From contig NZ_SNYJ01000002.1 in the NCBI RefSeq assembly GCF_004363045.1, forward strand, positions 342,020-406,019: a stretch of DNA of 64,000 nucleotides, read 5' to 3'. The notes under the pieces are model-generated. The model searched no databases. It saw nothing but the letters and a program-made list of their open reading frames with translations, and was not told the DNA's origin. This stretch comes from Aureibacillus halotolerans. Lineage in GTDB: Bacteria > Bacillota > Bacilli > Bacillales > DSM-28697. Shown piece by piece: positions 1-8,665 of the stretch; within the stretch, counting starts at the first letter, position 1; each line of letters opens with the position of its first letter. Position numbers and translations under genes: made by a program.

Positions 1-222
1 TGTCTTTCGAGGCGCGAAGGCTAGAGAAGCGCGGAGTTGCCATAAGGCAATGAGCACTGAACATGCCAAAGCAACAAAGAAAGCGAGCGTTTCTCACAAT
101 GAGGAATCAGGCTAGTTGAAAACGCTTGTCTTTCGAGGCGCGAAGGCTAGAGAAGCGCGGAGTTGCCATAAGGCAATGAGCACTGAACATGCCAAAGCAA
201 CAAAGAAAGCGAGCGTTTCTCA
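1..222. repeat. Two direct copies of a 96 bp unit, period 126
   Basis: Bases 1-96 and 127-222 are essentially identical, separated by a 30-base spacer. The first copy begins at the window edge, so the array may continue to the left. Each unit holds small self-complementary pieces: TTGCC-ATAA-GGCAA, a GCGC pair about 13 bases apart, and AGAAA facing TTTCT. A related GAAAACGCT / AGCGTTTTC pair flanks the second copy. No convincing reading frame crosses it. It lies downstream of whatever gene is left of the window and convergent to ctaA. Its function is unknown. Confidence 0.85.
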
Positions 223-258
223 ACAGCCTGGCGAGCGTTTTCATCCGCCTGAAAAAGT

Positions 259-295
259 AAAAGCAGCGTAGAGGATGCCCCCCTACGCTGCTTTT
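259..295. terminator. Bidirectional terminator overlapping the ctaA stop codon
   Basis: A perfect 13-bp inverted repeat (AAAAGCAGCGTAG / CTACGCTGCTTTT) closes an 11-base loop. A T-rich run follows on both strands. The ctaA stop (283-285 on the minus strand) is inside the right arm. It should end ctaA transcripts and also those entering from the left. Confidence 0.85.
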
Positions 296-1206
296 CTTTC
301 TGCCTTTTCAACTCGATAACTTCGGTATGAGAGCAAGAGCAAATAGCTTAATGTGCCGAACAAGCAAGAAATGAACAATGCGTGTAACAAAGAAATGGAC
401 AAGGAAAGCAATGTAATAATGATGAGTGCTCCAGAGATCACTTGTAGACTGACGAACATGAATGCGAGGGTCAGAATCCATTTCACCGATTTTGAGACAT
501 CTGATTTACGCCAAGTTCGAATGAGGAAGAAGAGCAACCAGAGAAAAAACAGGCCTGCGGCGGCACGATGTCCCATATGAACCCATTCGTACATATTTGT
601 CGGAAGTATGCCTCCCTCATTTGAACAGAAAGGATAGCCTTGACAAACGATGCTTGCACCAATATGACGGACAAATGCGCCTGAATAAACGACGGCATAC
701 AAATACACCATAAGCCATACGAGCTCTTTTCTCATCCCATGAGGAATGCTTACGAGTCGCCGTGGCTTTGTTGAAGTATTTTCAAAGACGAATAAGGTTA
801 AGAGTAGCGTTGAAGAAAACGAGACAAGGGAGATTCCAAAATGGAGAGCCAAAATAAAATCAGACTGCCCCCAAACGACGGCTCCAGCTCCAATGAGTGC
901 TTGTAGAACGAGAAAAAAAACGGATAAAATGGATAAGAGGCGTGCTTCCTTAGAGCGAAAGCGAACGAATGCCCAAACGGAAAAGATACCTACGATAATA
1001 CCCGTATACGCTGAAATCGAGCGATGACTCCACTCAATTAATGTATCTTTAGATAAATCCTGTGGAAGAAACTCTCCGTGGCACAAAGGCCAAGTCGTTC
1101 CACAGCCAGCACCTGAGTCTGTTTTTGTTACGAGCGCACCGCCTAATAGAACGAGCAGCATACAGAAAACAGAAAAGACGCCTAATGCTCTCATTAGTTG
1201 TTGCAA
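283..1206 (-). CDS. ctaA: Heme A synthase CtaA
   Basis: This membrane enzyme oxidises the C8 methyl of heme O to the formyl group of heme A for the aa3/caa3 oxidases. The 307-residue product has the eight-helix pattern of the family. The first outer loop carries the Cys35/Cys42 pair (GAGCGTTWPLC). EWSHRS supplies the conserved Glu and a heme-ligand His. A second Cys pair (CQGYPFC) lies near residue 190, and further His residues sit in HMGHR and in the last helices. I keep the TTG start because AAGGTG lies five bases upstream of it, whereas the next Met (residue 5) would be too far away. It is divergent from ctaB, as in B. subtilis, and has its own promoter at 1245-1273. Confidence 0.97.
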   Translation of the reverse strand: MQQLMRALGVFSVFCMLLVLLGGALVTKTDSGAGCGTTWPLCHGEFLPQDLSKDTLIEWSHRSISAYTGIIVGIFSVWAFVRFRSKEARLLSILSVFFLVLQALIGAGAVVWGQSDFILALHFGISLVSFSSTLLLTLFVFENTSTKPRRLVSIPHGMRKELVWLMVYLYAVVYSGAFVRHIGASIVCQGYPFCSNEGGILPTNMYEWVHMGHRAAAGLFFLWLLFFLIRTWRKSDVSKSVKWILTLAFMFVSLQVISGALIIITLLSLSISLLHALFISCLFGTLSYLLLLSYRSYRVEKAERKAA

Positions 1207-1244
1207 TTCATCACCTTCTTATGTTGTAAAGACGCTTCCTCTGT

Positions 1245-1273
1245 ATCATATAGTGTCATCAGCCAAAGATCAA
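1245..1273 (-). promoter_or_regulatory. Sigma-A-like promoter of ctaA
   Basis: On the minus strand TTGATC (1273-1268) is followed by exactly 17 bases and TATGAT (1250-1245). That is 4/6 and 5/6 matches to consensus. The ctaA start is about 40 bases downstream. Confidence 0.65.
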
Positions 1274-1573
1274 AAGGAAACGACTGCCGATGACAAAGAA
1301 ACTCCCCAATACCGAAATTTCTATGAAGGATTTCATAAATAGCTTGAAACTTGTCCTGCATTTTGCTAGAAATAGATGAGGGGATTATGATGTTAATGCA
1401 CACATATTTTTCCTAGTCGCGCACTAGGAATGATTGGAAAAGGTAGGGACACAAAACTGTCATACATATTTTTGCGACAGTCCTCCTAAAAACCATGGTT
1501 TGTGTTTTAATTGGGTACGACAACTGTCTTTTTCCATTTAAACACGAGGTCGTCTGCTTTTTATCCACAAACA

Positions 1574-1582
1574 TGGTACAAT
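1574..1582 (+). promoter_or_regulatory. Extended -10 promoter of ctaB
   Basis: TGG-TACAAT at 1574-1582 fits an extended -10 (TGn plus a 5/6 match to TATAAT). The -35 position (CTGCTT near 1554) is weak, which is common for extended -10 promoters. The ctaB start is 45 bases downstream. Confidence 0.5.
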
Positions 1583-1626
1583 GTAATTTGGACAGGGTCA
1601 TAACCTTTGTTCTAAGGAGAGGGAGG

Positions 1627-2592
1627 ATGACGATGAGCATAAAACAGTCGTCTCATATTGTAGAAGAAACAGGTTCCACAGTCGAGAATGCTGAGACTCA
1701 ACCAATAAATAAAAGCTTTGTTGCAGAGCTTTTTTCACTTGTTAAAATTGGTATTATTAATTCCAATGTGATGACCACCTTTGCTGGTATATGGTTGGCA
1801 TTGTATTATACAGATAGTTCAATTACGTCCAATTGGATACCTGGCGTTTTGGTATTGCTCGGTTCAGCACTCCTTATGGCTGGTGCTTGTACAATAAACA
1901 ACTATTATGATCGAGATATTGATGCCATTATGGAACGTACACAAAGCAGACCAACTGTTACTGGGAGGTTTAGCAATAGTTTCGTCATCGCTGCAGGAGT
2001 TGCGTTCACCTTTTTAGGTCTTGCAATGTTGTTTTCCGTGAATGCAACAGCTGGTGTCATTGGCCTAGTTGGTTGGTTTTTTTATGTCGTCTTGTACACA
2101 ATGTGGTCAAAACGTCGCTATACATTAAACACAGTTGTAGGAAGTGTCCCAGGAGCCGTTCCGCCATTAATTGGGTGGGCAGCTATTGACCCAACACTTT
2201 CTCATCCAGCTGCATGGATATTGTTTATGATCATGTTTTTGTGGCAGACACCACATTTTTTGTCACTCGCCATTAAGAAAACAGAAGACTATCGCAAGGC
2301 TGGTATACCGATGCTCCCAGTTGTTTACGGTTTTGCAATGACAAAGCGGCAAATTTTGATTTATATGGTTTGTTTGTTGCCTTTGCCTTTCTATCTTGCA
2401 TCACTTGGGACGATTTTTCTCATCGTAGCGACACTGCTAAACGTGGGCTGGATTTTTCTCACGATTTACGGAATGAGATGGAAAGATAAAATGAAATGGG
2501 CAACCGGTGTGTTCGTCTATTCATTAAACTATCTAACAATTATGGTCGTTTTAATGGTAGTAGTTACGCTTCCACACGTGTTGTTGCCTTAA
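1627..2592 (+). CDS. ctaB: Protoheme IX farnesyltransferase (heme O synthase) CtaB
   Basis: It attaches a farnesyl group to heme B to make heme O, the substrate of CtaA. This UbiA-family integral membrane prenyltransferase shows the first Asp-rich motif NNYYDRDIDAIMERT and the second loop motif around DYRKAGIPMLP, with about nine hydrophobic helices. An upstream in-frame extension exists, but AAGGAG at 1614-1619 sits seven bases before ATG 1627, giving 321 residues. ATG 1633 is a close alternative. It is the first gene of the ctaB-G oxidase operon and has its own promoter. The stop codon lies in the loop of a strong hairpin before ctaC. Confidence 0.97.
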   Translation: MTMSIKQSSHIVEETGSTVENAETQPINKSFVAELFSLVKIGIINSNVMTTFAGIWLALYYTDSSITSNWIPGVLVLLGSALLMAGACTINNYYDRDIDAIMERTQSRPTVTGRFSNSFVIAAGVAFTFLGLAMLFSVNATAGVIGLVGWFFYVVLYTMWSKRRYTLNTVVGSVPGAVPPLIGWAAIDPTLSHPAAWILFMIMFLWQTPHFLSLAIKKTEDYRKAGIPMLPVVYGFAMTKRQILIYMVCLLPLPFYLASLGTIFLIVATLLNVGWIFLTIYGMRWKDKMKWATGVFVYSLNYLTIMVVLMVVVTLPHVLLP

Positions 2593-2604
2593 GCAACAAC
2601 ACGT
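2576..2604 (+). other. Perfect hairpin spanning the ctaB stop codon
   Basis: ACGTGTTGTTGC (2576-2587) and GCAACAACACGT (2593-2604) form a perfect 12-bp stem around a five-base loop that holds the TAA stop. No T-run follows, so it is not a standard terminator. It may be an RNA-processing or 3'-protection element that sets ctaB apart from ctaC-F. Confidence 0.75.
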
Positions 2605-2643
2605 ATGAATATACAACAATGAGGAAAGTGGGGGACTAAACGC

Positions 2644-3699
2644 ATGAAAAGTGCTGAAAACAACTGGCGCCGACGTATAATGTATTCCCTTTTTGGCTTG
2701 TGTGCAGTAATGCTCGCTGGCTGTGGACGGGAAAATTTATCTGCGCTTCAGCCTAAGGGCGAAGGGGCAAGCATGCTTTATGACTTAATGGTGATCAGCA
2801 TCGTAATAATGATCGCTGTCTTCTTAGTCGTTATTGCCATTTATACGTATGTGCTTGTTCGTTACCGTAAGAAAAAAGGGGATCAAGATATTATCCCAGA
2901 ACAGGTGGAAGGAAACCGTAACCTGGAGATTCTCTGGACGGTTATTCCAATCCTATTGCTGTTGATTTTAGCCGTACCAACAGTCAATTACACGTTCCAA
3001 CTTGCCGATACTTCAGAGATGGAAGCTGAAGATAGCGACAATTACGTTGTGGATGTTACGGCAAACGCTTTCTGGTGGAATTTTGAATATCAAGGGCAAG
3101 AAGTGACAACGTCTCAAGATTTATACATACCAACAGGCGAAAAAGTTTTTGTCAATCTTTCTTCTGCAGATGTTATTCACTCATTTTGGGTTCCGGCTAT
3201 TCAAGGAAAAATGGATAATAACCCTGGAGACAGCAACGTAAATACGATTTATTTGGAGACTGATGATGAAGGCGTTTACTGGGGGAAATGTGCAGAATTT
3301 TGTGGGCCTTCCCATGCGCTCATGGATTTCCGTGTCATCGCAGTCTCTCCTGAAGAGTTTGACGCATGGCTTGCCAACATGAAAGAAGGACCTGGAGAGC
3401 CTTCCACTGAGATTGCTGCTGCGGGCGAAGAAATTTTTGCGCAAAGTTGTGCAAGTTGCCATGCAGTTGAAGCTGGAGCAGTTGGTGGAGTTGGTCCAAA
3501 TCTAACCAGCTTTGGCGACCGTGAGAAAATTGCAGGAATTCTTGAACATAACAGTGAGAATTTAAAAGAATGGATTCGTAATCCACAAGAAATTAAGCCG
3601 GGCAACAATATGCCTCAATTTAGCGAGGATCAAATTTCCGATGAGGATCTTGATGCGCTAGCAGAGTATTTGCTCGGATTAAAAGTAAGTGATGAATAA
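2644..3699 (+). CDS. ctaC: Cytochrome caa3 oxidase subunit II with fused cytochrome c
   Basis: Subunit II receives electrons and passes them to subunit I through the CuA centre. The 351-residue product begins with a lipoprotein signal whose lipobox is LAGC, then two membrane helices (about 45-70 and 95-115). The CuA domain has His179, Cys216, Cys220, His224 and Met227 (CAEFCGPSHALM). The C-terminal cytochrome c domain has CASCH at 269-273 and a likely Met ligand in NNMPQF. This fusion defines the caa3 type. It lies 51 bases after ctaB and 24 before ctaD. The ribosome site (GAGGAAAGTGGGG) is ordinary. Confidence 0.97.
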   Translation: MKSAENNWRRRIMYSLFGLCAVMLAGCGRENLSALQPKGEGASMLYDLMVISIVIMIAVFLVVIAIYTYVLVRYRKKKGDQDIIPEQVEGNRNLEILWTVIPILLLLILAVPTVNYTFQLADTSEMEAEDSDNYVVDVTANAFWWNFEYQGQEVTTSQDLYIPTGEKVFVNLSSADVIHSFWVPAIQGKMDNNPGDSNVNTIYLETDDEGVYWGKCAEFCGPSHALMDFRVIAVSPEEFDAWLANMKEGPGEPSTEIAAAGEEIFAQSCASCHAVEAGAVGGVGPNLTSFGDREKIAGILEHNSENLKEWIRNPQEIKPGNNMPQFSEDQISDEDLDALAEYLLGLKVSDE

Positions 3700-3723
3700 T
3701 TTGCTACAGGGGAGGTAGGATTT

Positions 3724-5613
3724 GTGAGTACTATTGCTCAAAAAAAGGGCTTTGGCGCTGTGTTGTGGGATTACCTTACAACAGTTGACCATAAAAAAAT
3801 AGCCATACTGTATCTCGTAGCTGGAGGTTTCTTCTTCTTAGTGGGGGGACTTGAGGCTGTATTAATTCGAATTCAATTGCTCATACCTGAGAATACATTT
3901 TTAGATGCGCAATTGTACAATGAAGTTATGACAATGCACGGAACGACGATGATCTTTTTGGCTGCTATGCCGATGATTTTCGCATTAATGAATGCCGTTG
4001 TTCCTTTGCAAATCGGTGCAAGGGACGTTGCCTTCCCGTTTTTAAATTCTTTAGGCTTTTGGCTCTTTTTCTTTGGGGGCGTCTTTTTAAACGTTGGTTG
4101 GTTTATTGGTCAAGTGCCTGATGCAGGCTGGACAGCGTATGCACCATTATCTACGCTTTCAGAAGGTTTCGGTGTTGACTTCTATGTGCTAGGCTTGCAA
4201 ATCTCTGGTGCAGGGACGTTGGTTGGGGGGATTAATTTTCTCGTTACTATCGTTAACATGCGTGCACCTGGAATGACGTATATGCGTATGCCATTGTTTA
4301 CATGGTCCGCATTCGTCACATCGGCACTTATTCTATTTGCCTTTCCAGCATTAACTGTTGCCCTTTTGTTTATGATGTTTGATCGAATATTTGGGGCTTC
4401 GATCTTTGATGCCTTTAATGGAGGAAATCCGATTATCTGGGAGCATTTATTTTGGATCTTTGGGCATCCTGAAGTGTATATCCTTATCTTACCTGCATTC
4501 GGTGTCTTTTCCGAGGTATTCGCAACGTTTGCTCGGAAACGATTGTTTGGGTACTCGGCAATGGTATTCGCAACTGTACTGATTGGCTTTTTAGGCTTCA
4601 TGGTATGGGCTCACCATATGTTTACGGTCGGACTTGGTCCAGTGGCAAATGCGATCTTCGCGGTTGCAACAATGGCCATTGCAGTGCCAACGGGGATTAA
4701 GATCTTTAACTGGCTGTTTACGATGTGGGGAGGTCAGCTTAAAATGACAACCCCGATGCTTTACGCACTCGGCTTTATTCCGACATTTACGATTGGCGGG
4801 ATGACAGGTGTCATGCTTGCTTCCGCAGCAGCAGACTACCAGTACCATGACAGCTATTTTGTCGTAGCCCACTTTCACTATGTTATTGTTGGTGGCGTCG
4901 TGTTTGGTCTTTTCGCCGGAATCCATTATTGGTGGCCAAAAATGTTTGGTACAATGCTAAATGAAACGCTAGGCAAGATTACGTTCTGGACGTTTCTAAT
5001 TGGCTTCCATCTAACATTTTTCATCCAACATTTCTTGGGGTTATATGGGATGCCACGTCGTAATTTCACCTTTCTTCCAGGCCAAGGGCTTGAACTTGGA
5101 AACATCGTTTCTTCCGCAGGTGCTGTGTTTATGACGATAGGAACCGTAGTGCTTGTGATTAATGTCATCGTCACACAGGTGAAAAACGTTCGAGTTGGTG
5201 CTGACCCATGGGATGCACGTACACTTGAATGGTCAATCTCATCACCGCCACCTGAATACAACTTTAAGCAAACGCCACTTGTTCGTGGACTAGATGCATT
5301 ATGGGTTGAAAAGATGGATGGTCGCAAAGGGATGACACCTGCTGAGCCTTTAGGTGATATTCACATGCCGAACAACTCGTTCATTCCGTTTATGATGTCT
5401 TTAGGCTTGTTCATCGCTGCCTTTGGCTTTATGTTCTTTTCCGCTGAAGGAGCAGGTGCCACCTACAAGATGGTCACACTTGGAATTGGTATTCTTGGTT
5501 TAGCAATTACATTTGGATCAATGCTCGTTCGATCATTAAAAGATGATCTAGGCTATCATATCCATAAGGAAGATCTTCTTGAGGATGACGACGATAAGGG
5601 GGCGGAAGCATAA
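3724..5613 (+). CDS. ctaD: Cytochrome caa3 oxidase subunit I
   Basis: This is the catalytic heme-copper subunit holding low-spin heme a and the heme a3-CuB oxygen site. Its 629 residues are close to the family length. Visible landmarks are MHGTTMIF (heme a ligand His), FGHPEVY (CuB His and the cross-linked Tyr), WAHHMFTVG (two CuB His) and VVAHFHYV (heme ligands). It begins with GTG at 3724, preceded by GGGGAGG. Its TAA overlaps the ATG of ctaE by one base, so the two are probably translationally coupled. Confidence 0.98.
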   Translation: MSTIAQKKGFGAVLWDYLTTVDHKKIAILYLVAGGFFFLVGGLEAVLIRIQLLIPENTFLDAQLYNEVMTMHGTTMIFLAAMPMIFALMNAVVPLQIGARDVAFPFLNSLGFWLFFFGGVFLNVGWFIGQVPDAGWTAYAPLSTLSEGFGVDFYVLGLQISGAGTLVGGINFLVTIVNMRAPGMTYMRMPLFTWSAFVTSALILFAFPALTVALLFMMFDRIFGASIFDAFNGGNPIIWEHLFWIFGHPEVYILILPAFGVFSEVFATFARKRLFGYSAMVFATVLIGFLGFMVWAHHMFTVGLGPVANAIFAVATMAIAVPTGIKIFNWLFTMWGGQLKMTTPMLYALGFIPTFTIGGMTGVMLASAAADYQYHDSYFVVAHFHYVIVGGVVFGLFAGIHYWWPKMFGTMLNETLGKITFWTFLIGFHLTFFIQHFLGLYGMPRRNFTFLPGQGLELGNIVSSAGAVFMTIGTVVLVINVIVTQVKNVRVGADPWDARTLEWSISSPPPEYNFKQTPLVRGLDALWVEKMDGRKGMTPAEPLGDIHMPNNSFIPFMMSLGLFIAAFGFMFFSAEGAGATYKMVTLGIGILGLAITFGSMLVRSLKDDLGYHIHKEDLLEDDDDKGAEA

Positions 5614-6221
5614 TGGATGTCAATGAACGCTTGACAGATGAGAACTTTCCCGCCGAACCGGAAAAAACGACACTTGAAGGAAAAAACAAGTTTTTAGGTT
5701 TTTGGTTTTTCCTTGGTGGCGAGACTGTCCTTTTTGCATCATTATTTGGTACGTTTTTGGCATTGCGTGATTCTACAACGGAATCGGAGCTGTATCAGTT
5801 GCCCCTCGTCTTTGGAGCAACAATGATCTTATTAACAAGCTCGCTTACGAGCGTTTATGCCATGTACCATATGAAAAACAACAACTTTATGAAAATGCAG
5901 CTTTGGCTGGGCATAACTGTCCTCTTAGGAGTCACGTTTTTAGGTATTGAAGTGTATGAATTTATGCATTACGTACATGAAGGTTTGTTGTTTACAAGTA
6001 ATGGATACTCCGCGAGTTTTTATGCGTTAGTTGGAACACACGGAGCTCACGTTCTTCTTGGTGTGTGTTGGATCACCGCCTTGATTTTCCGGAATATGAA
6101 GCGTGGACTTACGCTTTATAATGCACCGAAATATTATGTTGCAAGCTTGTACTGGCATTTTATTGACGTCGTTTGGGTGTTTATCTTTACGGTTGTCTAT
6201 CTAATAGGAAAGTTGGGGTAA
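5613..6221 (+). CDS. ctaE: Cytochrome caa3 oxidase subunit III
   Basis: A 202-residue integral membrane subunit with five hydrophobic segments and the family signatures GTHGAHVLLG and YWHFIDVVWVFIF. It stabilises subunit I and does not bind metal itself. It starts on the last base of the ctaD stop, with a purine-rich AAGGGGGCGG upstream. ctaF follows after three bases. Confidence 0.96.
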   Translation: MDVNERLTDENFPAEPEKTTLEGKNKFLGFWFFLGGETVLFASLFGTFLALRDSTTESELYQLPLVFGATMILLTSSLTSVYAMYHMKNNNFMKMQLWLGITVLLGVTFLGIEVYEFMHYVHEGLLFTSNGYSASFYALVGTHGAHVLLGVCWITALIFRNMKRGLTLYNAPKYYVASLYWHFIDVVWVFIFTVVYLIGKLG

Positions 6222-6224
6222 CGT

Positions 6225-6566
6225 ATGGCATCAAATACGACAACTGGCCACCAGGAAAGCGAAGCATTAAAGGCGTATCGTAAAAAACAAAAGCAGGAGG
6301 AAATGAAGCATCAAGTCATTACCTTTTCCTTAATGATTTTGCTTACGATTGTATCTTTTATTGCCGTTGCCTACGAAGAATTTAGCCGTGATTTTGTTGT
6401 GCCATTTATTTTATTGCTTGCTGTAGTTCAGGTGGCTTATCAGCTTTATTATTTCATGCATATGAAAAATAAAGGTCATCAATCGGCAATGTTGTTTCTG
6501 TTTTCAGGTGTATTTGTTGCTGCACTTACGATTGTGGCATTAATGGCACTTGTCAGTTGGTCTTAA
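6225..6566 (+). CDS. ctaF: Cytochrome caa3 oxidase subunit IV
   Basis: A 113-residue small subunit. A charged N-terminal tail (AYRKKQKQEEMKHQ) is followed by three hydrophobic helices, including the FMHMKNKGH turn typical of subunit IV of Bacillus oxidases. It is the last gene before a strong terminator, so ctaC-F probably form one transcript and ctaG is expressed separately or by read-through. Confidence 0.93.
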   Translation: MASNTTTGHQESEALKAYRKKQKQEEMKHQVITFSLMILLTIVSFIAVAYEEFSRDFVVPFILLLAVVQVAYQLYYFMHMKNKGHQSAMLFLFSGVFVAALTIVALMALVSWS

Positions 6567-6570
6567 TTAG

Positions 6571-6605
6571 AAGGGGACTGCTTCGTGCAAGCGGTCCCTT
6601 TCTGA
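6571..6605 (+). terminator. Terminator after ctaF
   Basis: AAGGGGACTGCTT pairs with AAGCGGTCCCTT across a CGTGC loop, followed by a short T-rich stretch. Confidence 0.8.
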
Positions 6606-6644
6606 CTTTTATGGAGGATTCGAAATTCGCTTGGAGGGATCACC

Positions 6645-7556
6645 GTGTCCATTGATATTTTTGGCTTTGTCGCTCTCTGGAGCCCTTACTATTTCATGTT
6701 TGTCCTGAGCTTGCTTATTGCTTATTTTGTCTTTACAGGACCACTACGTGACAATTTCAAGGATGCTGCTCCGCCGACGACCAAAGAACAGAGTTATTTT
6801 GTGGCAAGCATGGTCCTGCTTTACGCTGTTAAAGGCAGTCCAATAGACTTGCTAAGTCATCTTTCTTTTTCTGCACATATGGTGCAAATGGCCCTTCTTT
6901 ACCTCGTTATTCCGCCTTTAGTGATTAAGGGAATACCGAATTGGCTTTGGCGTGGGATCCTTCGCATTCCTCCTATTCATTTCATTTTTAAACTTGCAGC
7001 CAAACCGCTTGTTGCCATTATTTTGTTTAATTTCGTTTTTTCGATGTACCATATGCCAGTTGTGTTTGAAACGGTCAAAAGTCATTGGTTTTACCACGGG
7101 ATAATGACGACAACGATTTTTATACTGGCATTGCTGATGTGGTGGCCGATGCTAACAACAATTCAAGAGTGGATGAAGTTAAGCCACCTTCAAAAAATAG
7201 GTTGTATTTTCCTTGGGGGTGTATTGCTAACGCCCGCATGTGCATTGCTTATTTTTGCAGATGTTCCGCTATATAGCACATATACAGATCCTGATGCGTG
7301 GGCACAAGCTCTAGCATTATGCGTACCAGCTGACGTTTTAGCCAGTGCGAATATAGGCAGCCCTGAAATGTTTCAATGGCTTCCTGTACAAGAGGATCAA
7401 CAGCTCGGTGGTGTGCTGATGAAGATCATGCAAGAGATCGTCTATGGCATTGTGTTGTTTCGCGTCTTTTTTGCTTGGTTTAATCGTGAAAATCGCAAAG
7501 TTGATGAGCTTCCAGAAGAATACCGCTTAACAGAAGATCCGCAGCCTACGAAATAA
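6645..7556 (+). CDS. ctaG: Cytochrome c oxidase assembly factor CtaG (caa3 type)
   Basis: This 303-residue polytopic membrane protein belongs to the caa3_CtaG family, needed in B. subtilis for active caa3 oxidase. About seven hydrophobic segments are visible, with LSHLSFSAHMVQM and MYHMPVVFE contributing conserved His/Met positions in the membrane. The GTG start at 6645 follows TTGGAGGGATCACC. It sits directly after the ctaC-F terminator. Confidence 0.95.
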   Translation: MSIDIFGFVALWSPYYFMFVLSLLIAYFVFTGPLRDNFKDAAPPTTKEQSYFVASMVLLYAVKGSPIDLLSHLSFSAHMVQMALLYLVIPPLVIKGIPNWLWRGILRIPPIHFIFKLAAKPLVAIILFNFVFSMYHMPVVFETVKSHWFYHGIMTTTIFILALLMWWPMLTTIQEWMKLSHLQKIGCIFLGGVLLTPACALLIFADVPLYSTYTDPDAWAQALALCVPADVLASANIGSPEMFQWLPVQEDQQLGGVLMKIMQEIVYGIVLFRVFFAWFNRENRKVDELPEEYRLTEDPQPTK

Positions 7557-7587
7557 CAAGGTTAGATAGAGAAAGCAGGAGGGGCGA

Positions 7588-8055
7588 ATGGCACCATTAG
7601 ATTTGCATTTTATTATCCCAACAATTACAACCGCTCTTATCGTGATTAGTGCAACACTTGTTGCAATCGGTTGGTATTTAGTAAAAAAGAAAAAATATGA
7701 TGCGCACATTAACGTCATGAAAACCGCTGCACTATTTGCTATTGTGTTTTTTATCATCTATGTGTCACGATCAATATTTCTTGGAAATACGAAATTTGGT
7801 GGACCTGACTTTTTGGTTCCTTATTACACGGCCTTTTTAATCGGACATATACTGCTTGCAACAACAGGTGGCGTTTTTGGGCTTGTCACATTGTCATTAG
7901 GCTATAAAGAACGTTATAAAAAACATAAACGAATTGGCCCGATCACAAGTGTGATATGGTTTTGTACAGCAGTGACGGGAACGATCGTTTACTTAATGTT
8001 GTACATTTTGTTTCCAGACGGTTCAATAACAAACCTATTTGACGCTATCCTTTAA
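7588..8055 (+). CDS. DUF420 membrane protein (YozB-like)
   Basis: A 155-residue protein with four or five hydrophobic helices and conserved polar residues inside the membrane (HINVMKTA, FLIGHILLA, KERYKKHKRIGP). This matches the DUF420 family, often encoded beside cytochrome oxidase assembly genes; in B. subtilis the member is YozB. Its exact role is not established. It starts at ATG 7588 after CAGGAGGGG and ends just before a terminator at 8073-8098, so it closes the oxidase block. Confidence 0.88.
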   Translation: MAPLDLHFIIPTITTALIVISATLVAIGWYLVKKKKYDAHINVMKTAALFAIVFFIIYVSRSIFLGNTKFGGPDFLVPYYTAFLIGHILLATTGGVFGLVTLSLGYKERYKKHKRIGPITSVIWFCTAVTGTIVYLMLYILFPDGSITNLFDAIL

Positions 8056-8072
8056 TTGCTAATACATGAGCA

Positions 8073-8099
8073 CTTGCATACACTAATGCAAGGCTTTTT
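8073..8099 (+). terminator. Terminator after the DUF420 gene
   Basis: CTTGCAT and ATGCAAG form a 7-bp stem with a six-base loop, followed by GCTTTTTC. Confidence 0.75.
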
Positions 8100-8170
8100 C
8101 TTATGTGTGATTTTATTAAAGCACAACAGTGTATGGGCCATTGAGAACTTTTAGGCAGGAGGTCATTAAA

Positions 8171-8665
8171 ATGAGTCGAAAACTATATACAGAACGATTG
8201 ATTTTGTTGCCGTGCTCGGTTCATTTTGCCAAGAGTATTATTCTCTATTTGAAGGAGCTTCGTGTTCGTTCACCCGTTCTGATTCCACCTCAATGGCCAC
8301 CGGTTCAGCTGAAAATGTTTTTGCCATTTTATCTAGAAGCGTTAGAAAAAGGGAAAAAGGATACGTATTTCTGGGTGTTAATTAAGGCGGATTCTGCAGA
8401 AATCATAGGCGAAATCGTCCTTATTCCAAAGAAGGATCAGCATGGTGTAATAGAATTGTCCTATCGAATAGAAGAAACTCATCGTCGACAAGGGTACGGT
8501 TATGAAGCAGTGAATGAAGTTTGCTCATACATTTCGACACAAAAAAACGTACGCATCATCGCTGAAACAGCCGAAGGCAATCTCGCGTCTGAACGATTGC
8601 TGATGAAAGCTGGCTTACGCTTAACTTTACAACAAAAAGACTTTAAACAATGGGAGCTAATGTAA
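8171..8665 (+). CDS. GNAT N-acetyltransferase, RimJ/RimL type
   Basis: A 164-residue protein with the RimL-like N-terminus (TERLILLPC) and the acetyl-CoA loop ETHRRQGYGYEAV near residue 106. These proteins acetylate an amine using acetyl-CoA; the substrate is unknown. ATG 8171 is chosen because AGGAGG lies eight bases upstream; an upstream in-frame start lacks a ribosome site. The stop is immediately followed by the ATG of the next acetyltransferase, so the two are coupled. Neither is part of the B. subtilis ylb order, so the pair looks like an insertion. Confidence 0.9.
   Translation: MSRKLYTERLILLPCSVHFAKSIILYLKELRVRSPVLIPPQWPPVQLKMFLPFYLEALEKGKKDTYFWVLIKADSAEIIGEIVLIPKKDQHGVIELSYRIEETHRRQGYGYEAVNEVCSYISTQKNVRIIAETAEGNLASERLLMKAGLRLTLQQKDFKQWELM

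Larger units (their letters stand above)
1207..1626. other. ctaA-ctaB divergent control region
   Basis: This 420-base gap separates two oppositely transcribed genes. It contains a ctaA promoter (1245-1273), a perfect 7-bp inverted repeat TCCTAGT/ACTAGGA with a five-base centre at 1411-1429, and a ctaB extended -10 near 1574-1582. The inverted repeat could be an operator. In B. subtilis this interval is bound by ResD, but I could not identify a ResD site by eye. A 69-codon frame on the minus strand overlaps the ctaA promoter and is not believed. Confidence 0.6.

Noticed and set aside
1194-1403. 69-codon minus-strand frame upstream of ctaA
   Set aside because: The ctaA promoter hexamers lie inside it and its end overlaps the ctaA start; the AGGA before its GTG is weak.
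4182-4601. 139-codon minus-strand frame inside ctaD
   Set aside because: Lies entirely inside the highly conserved coding sequence of subunit I; antisense shadow.
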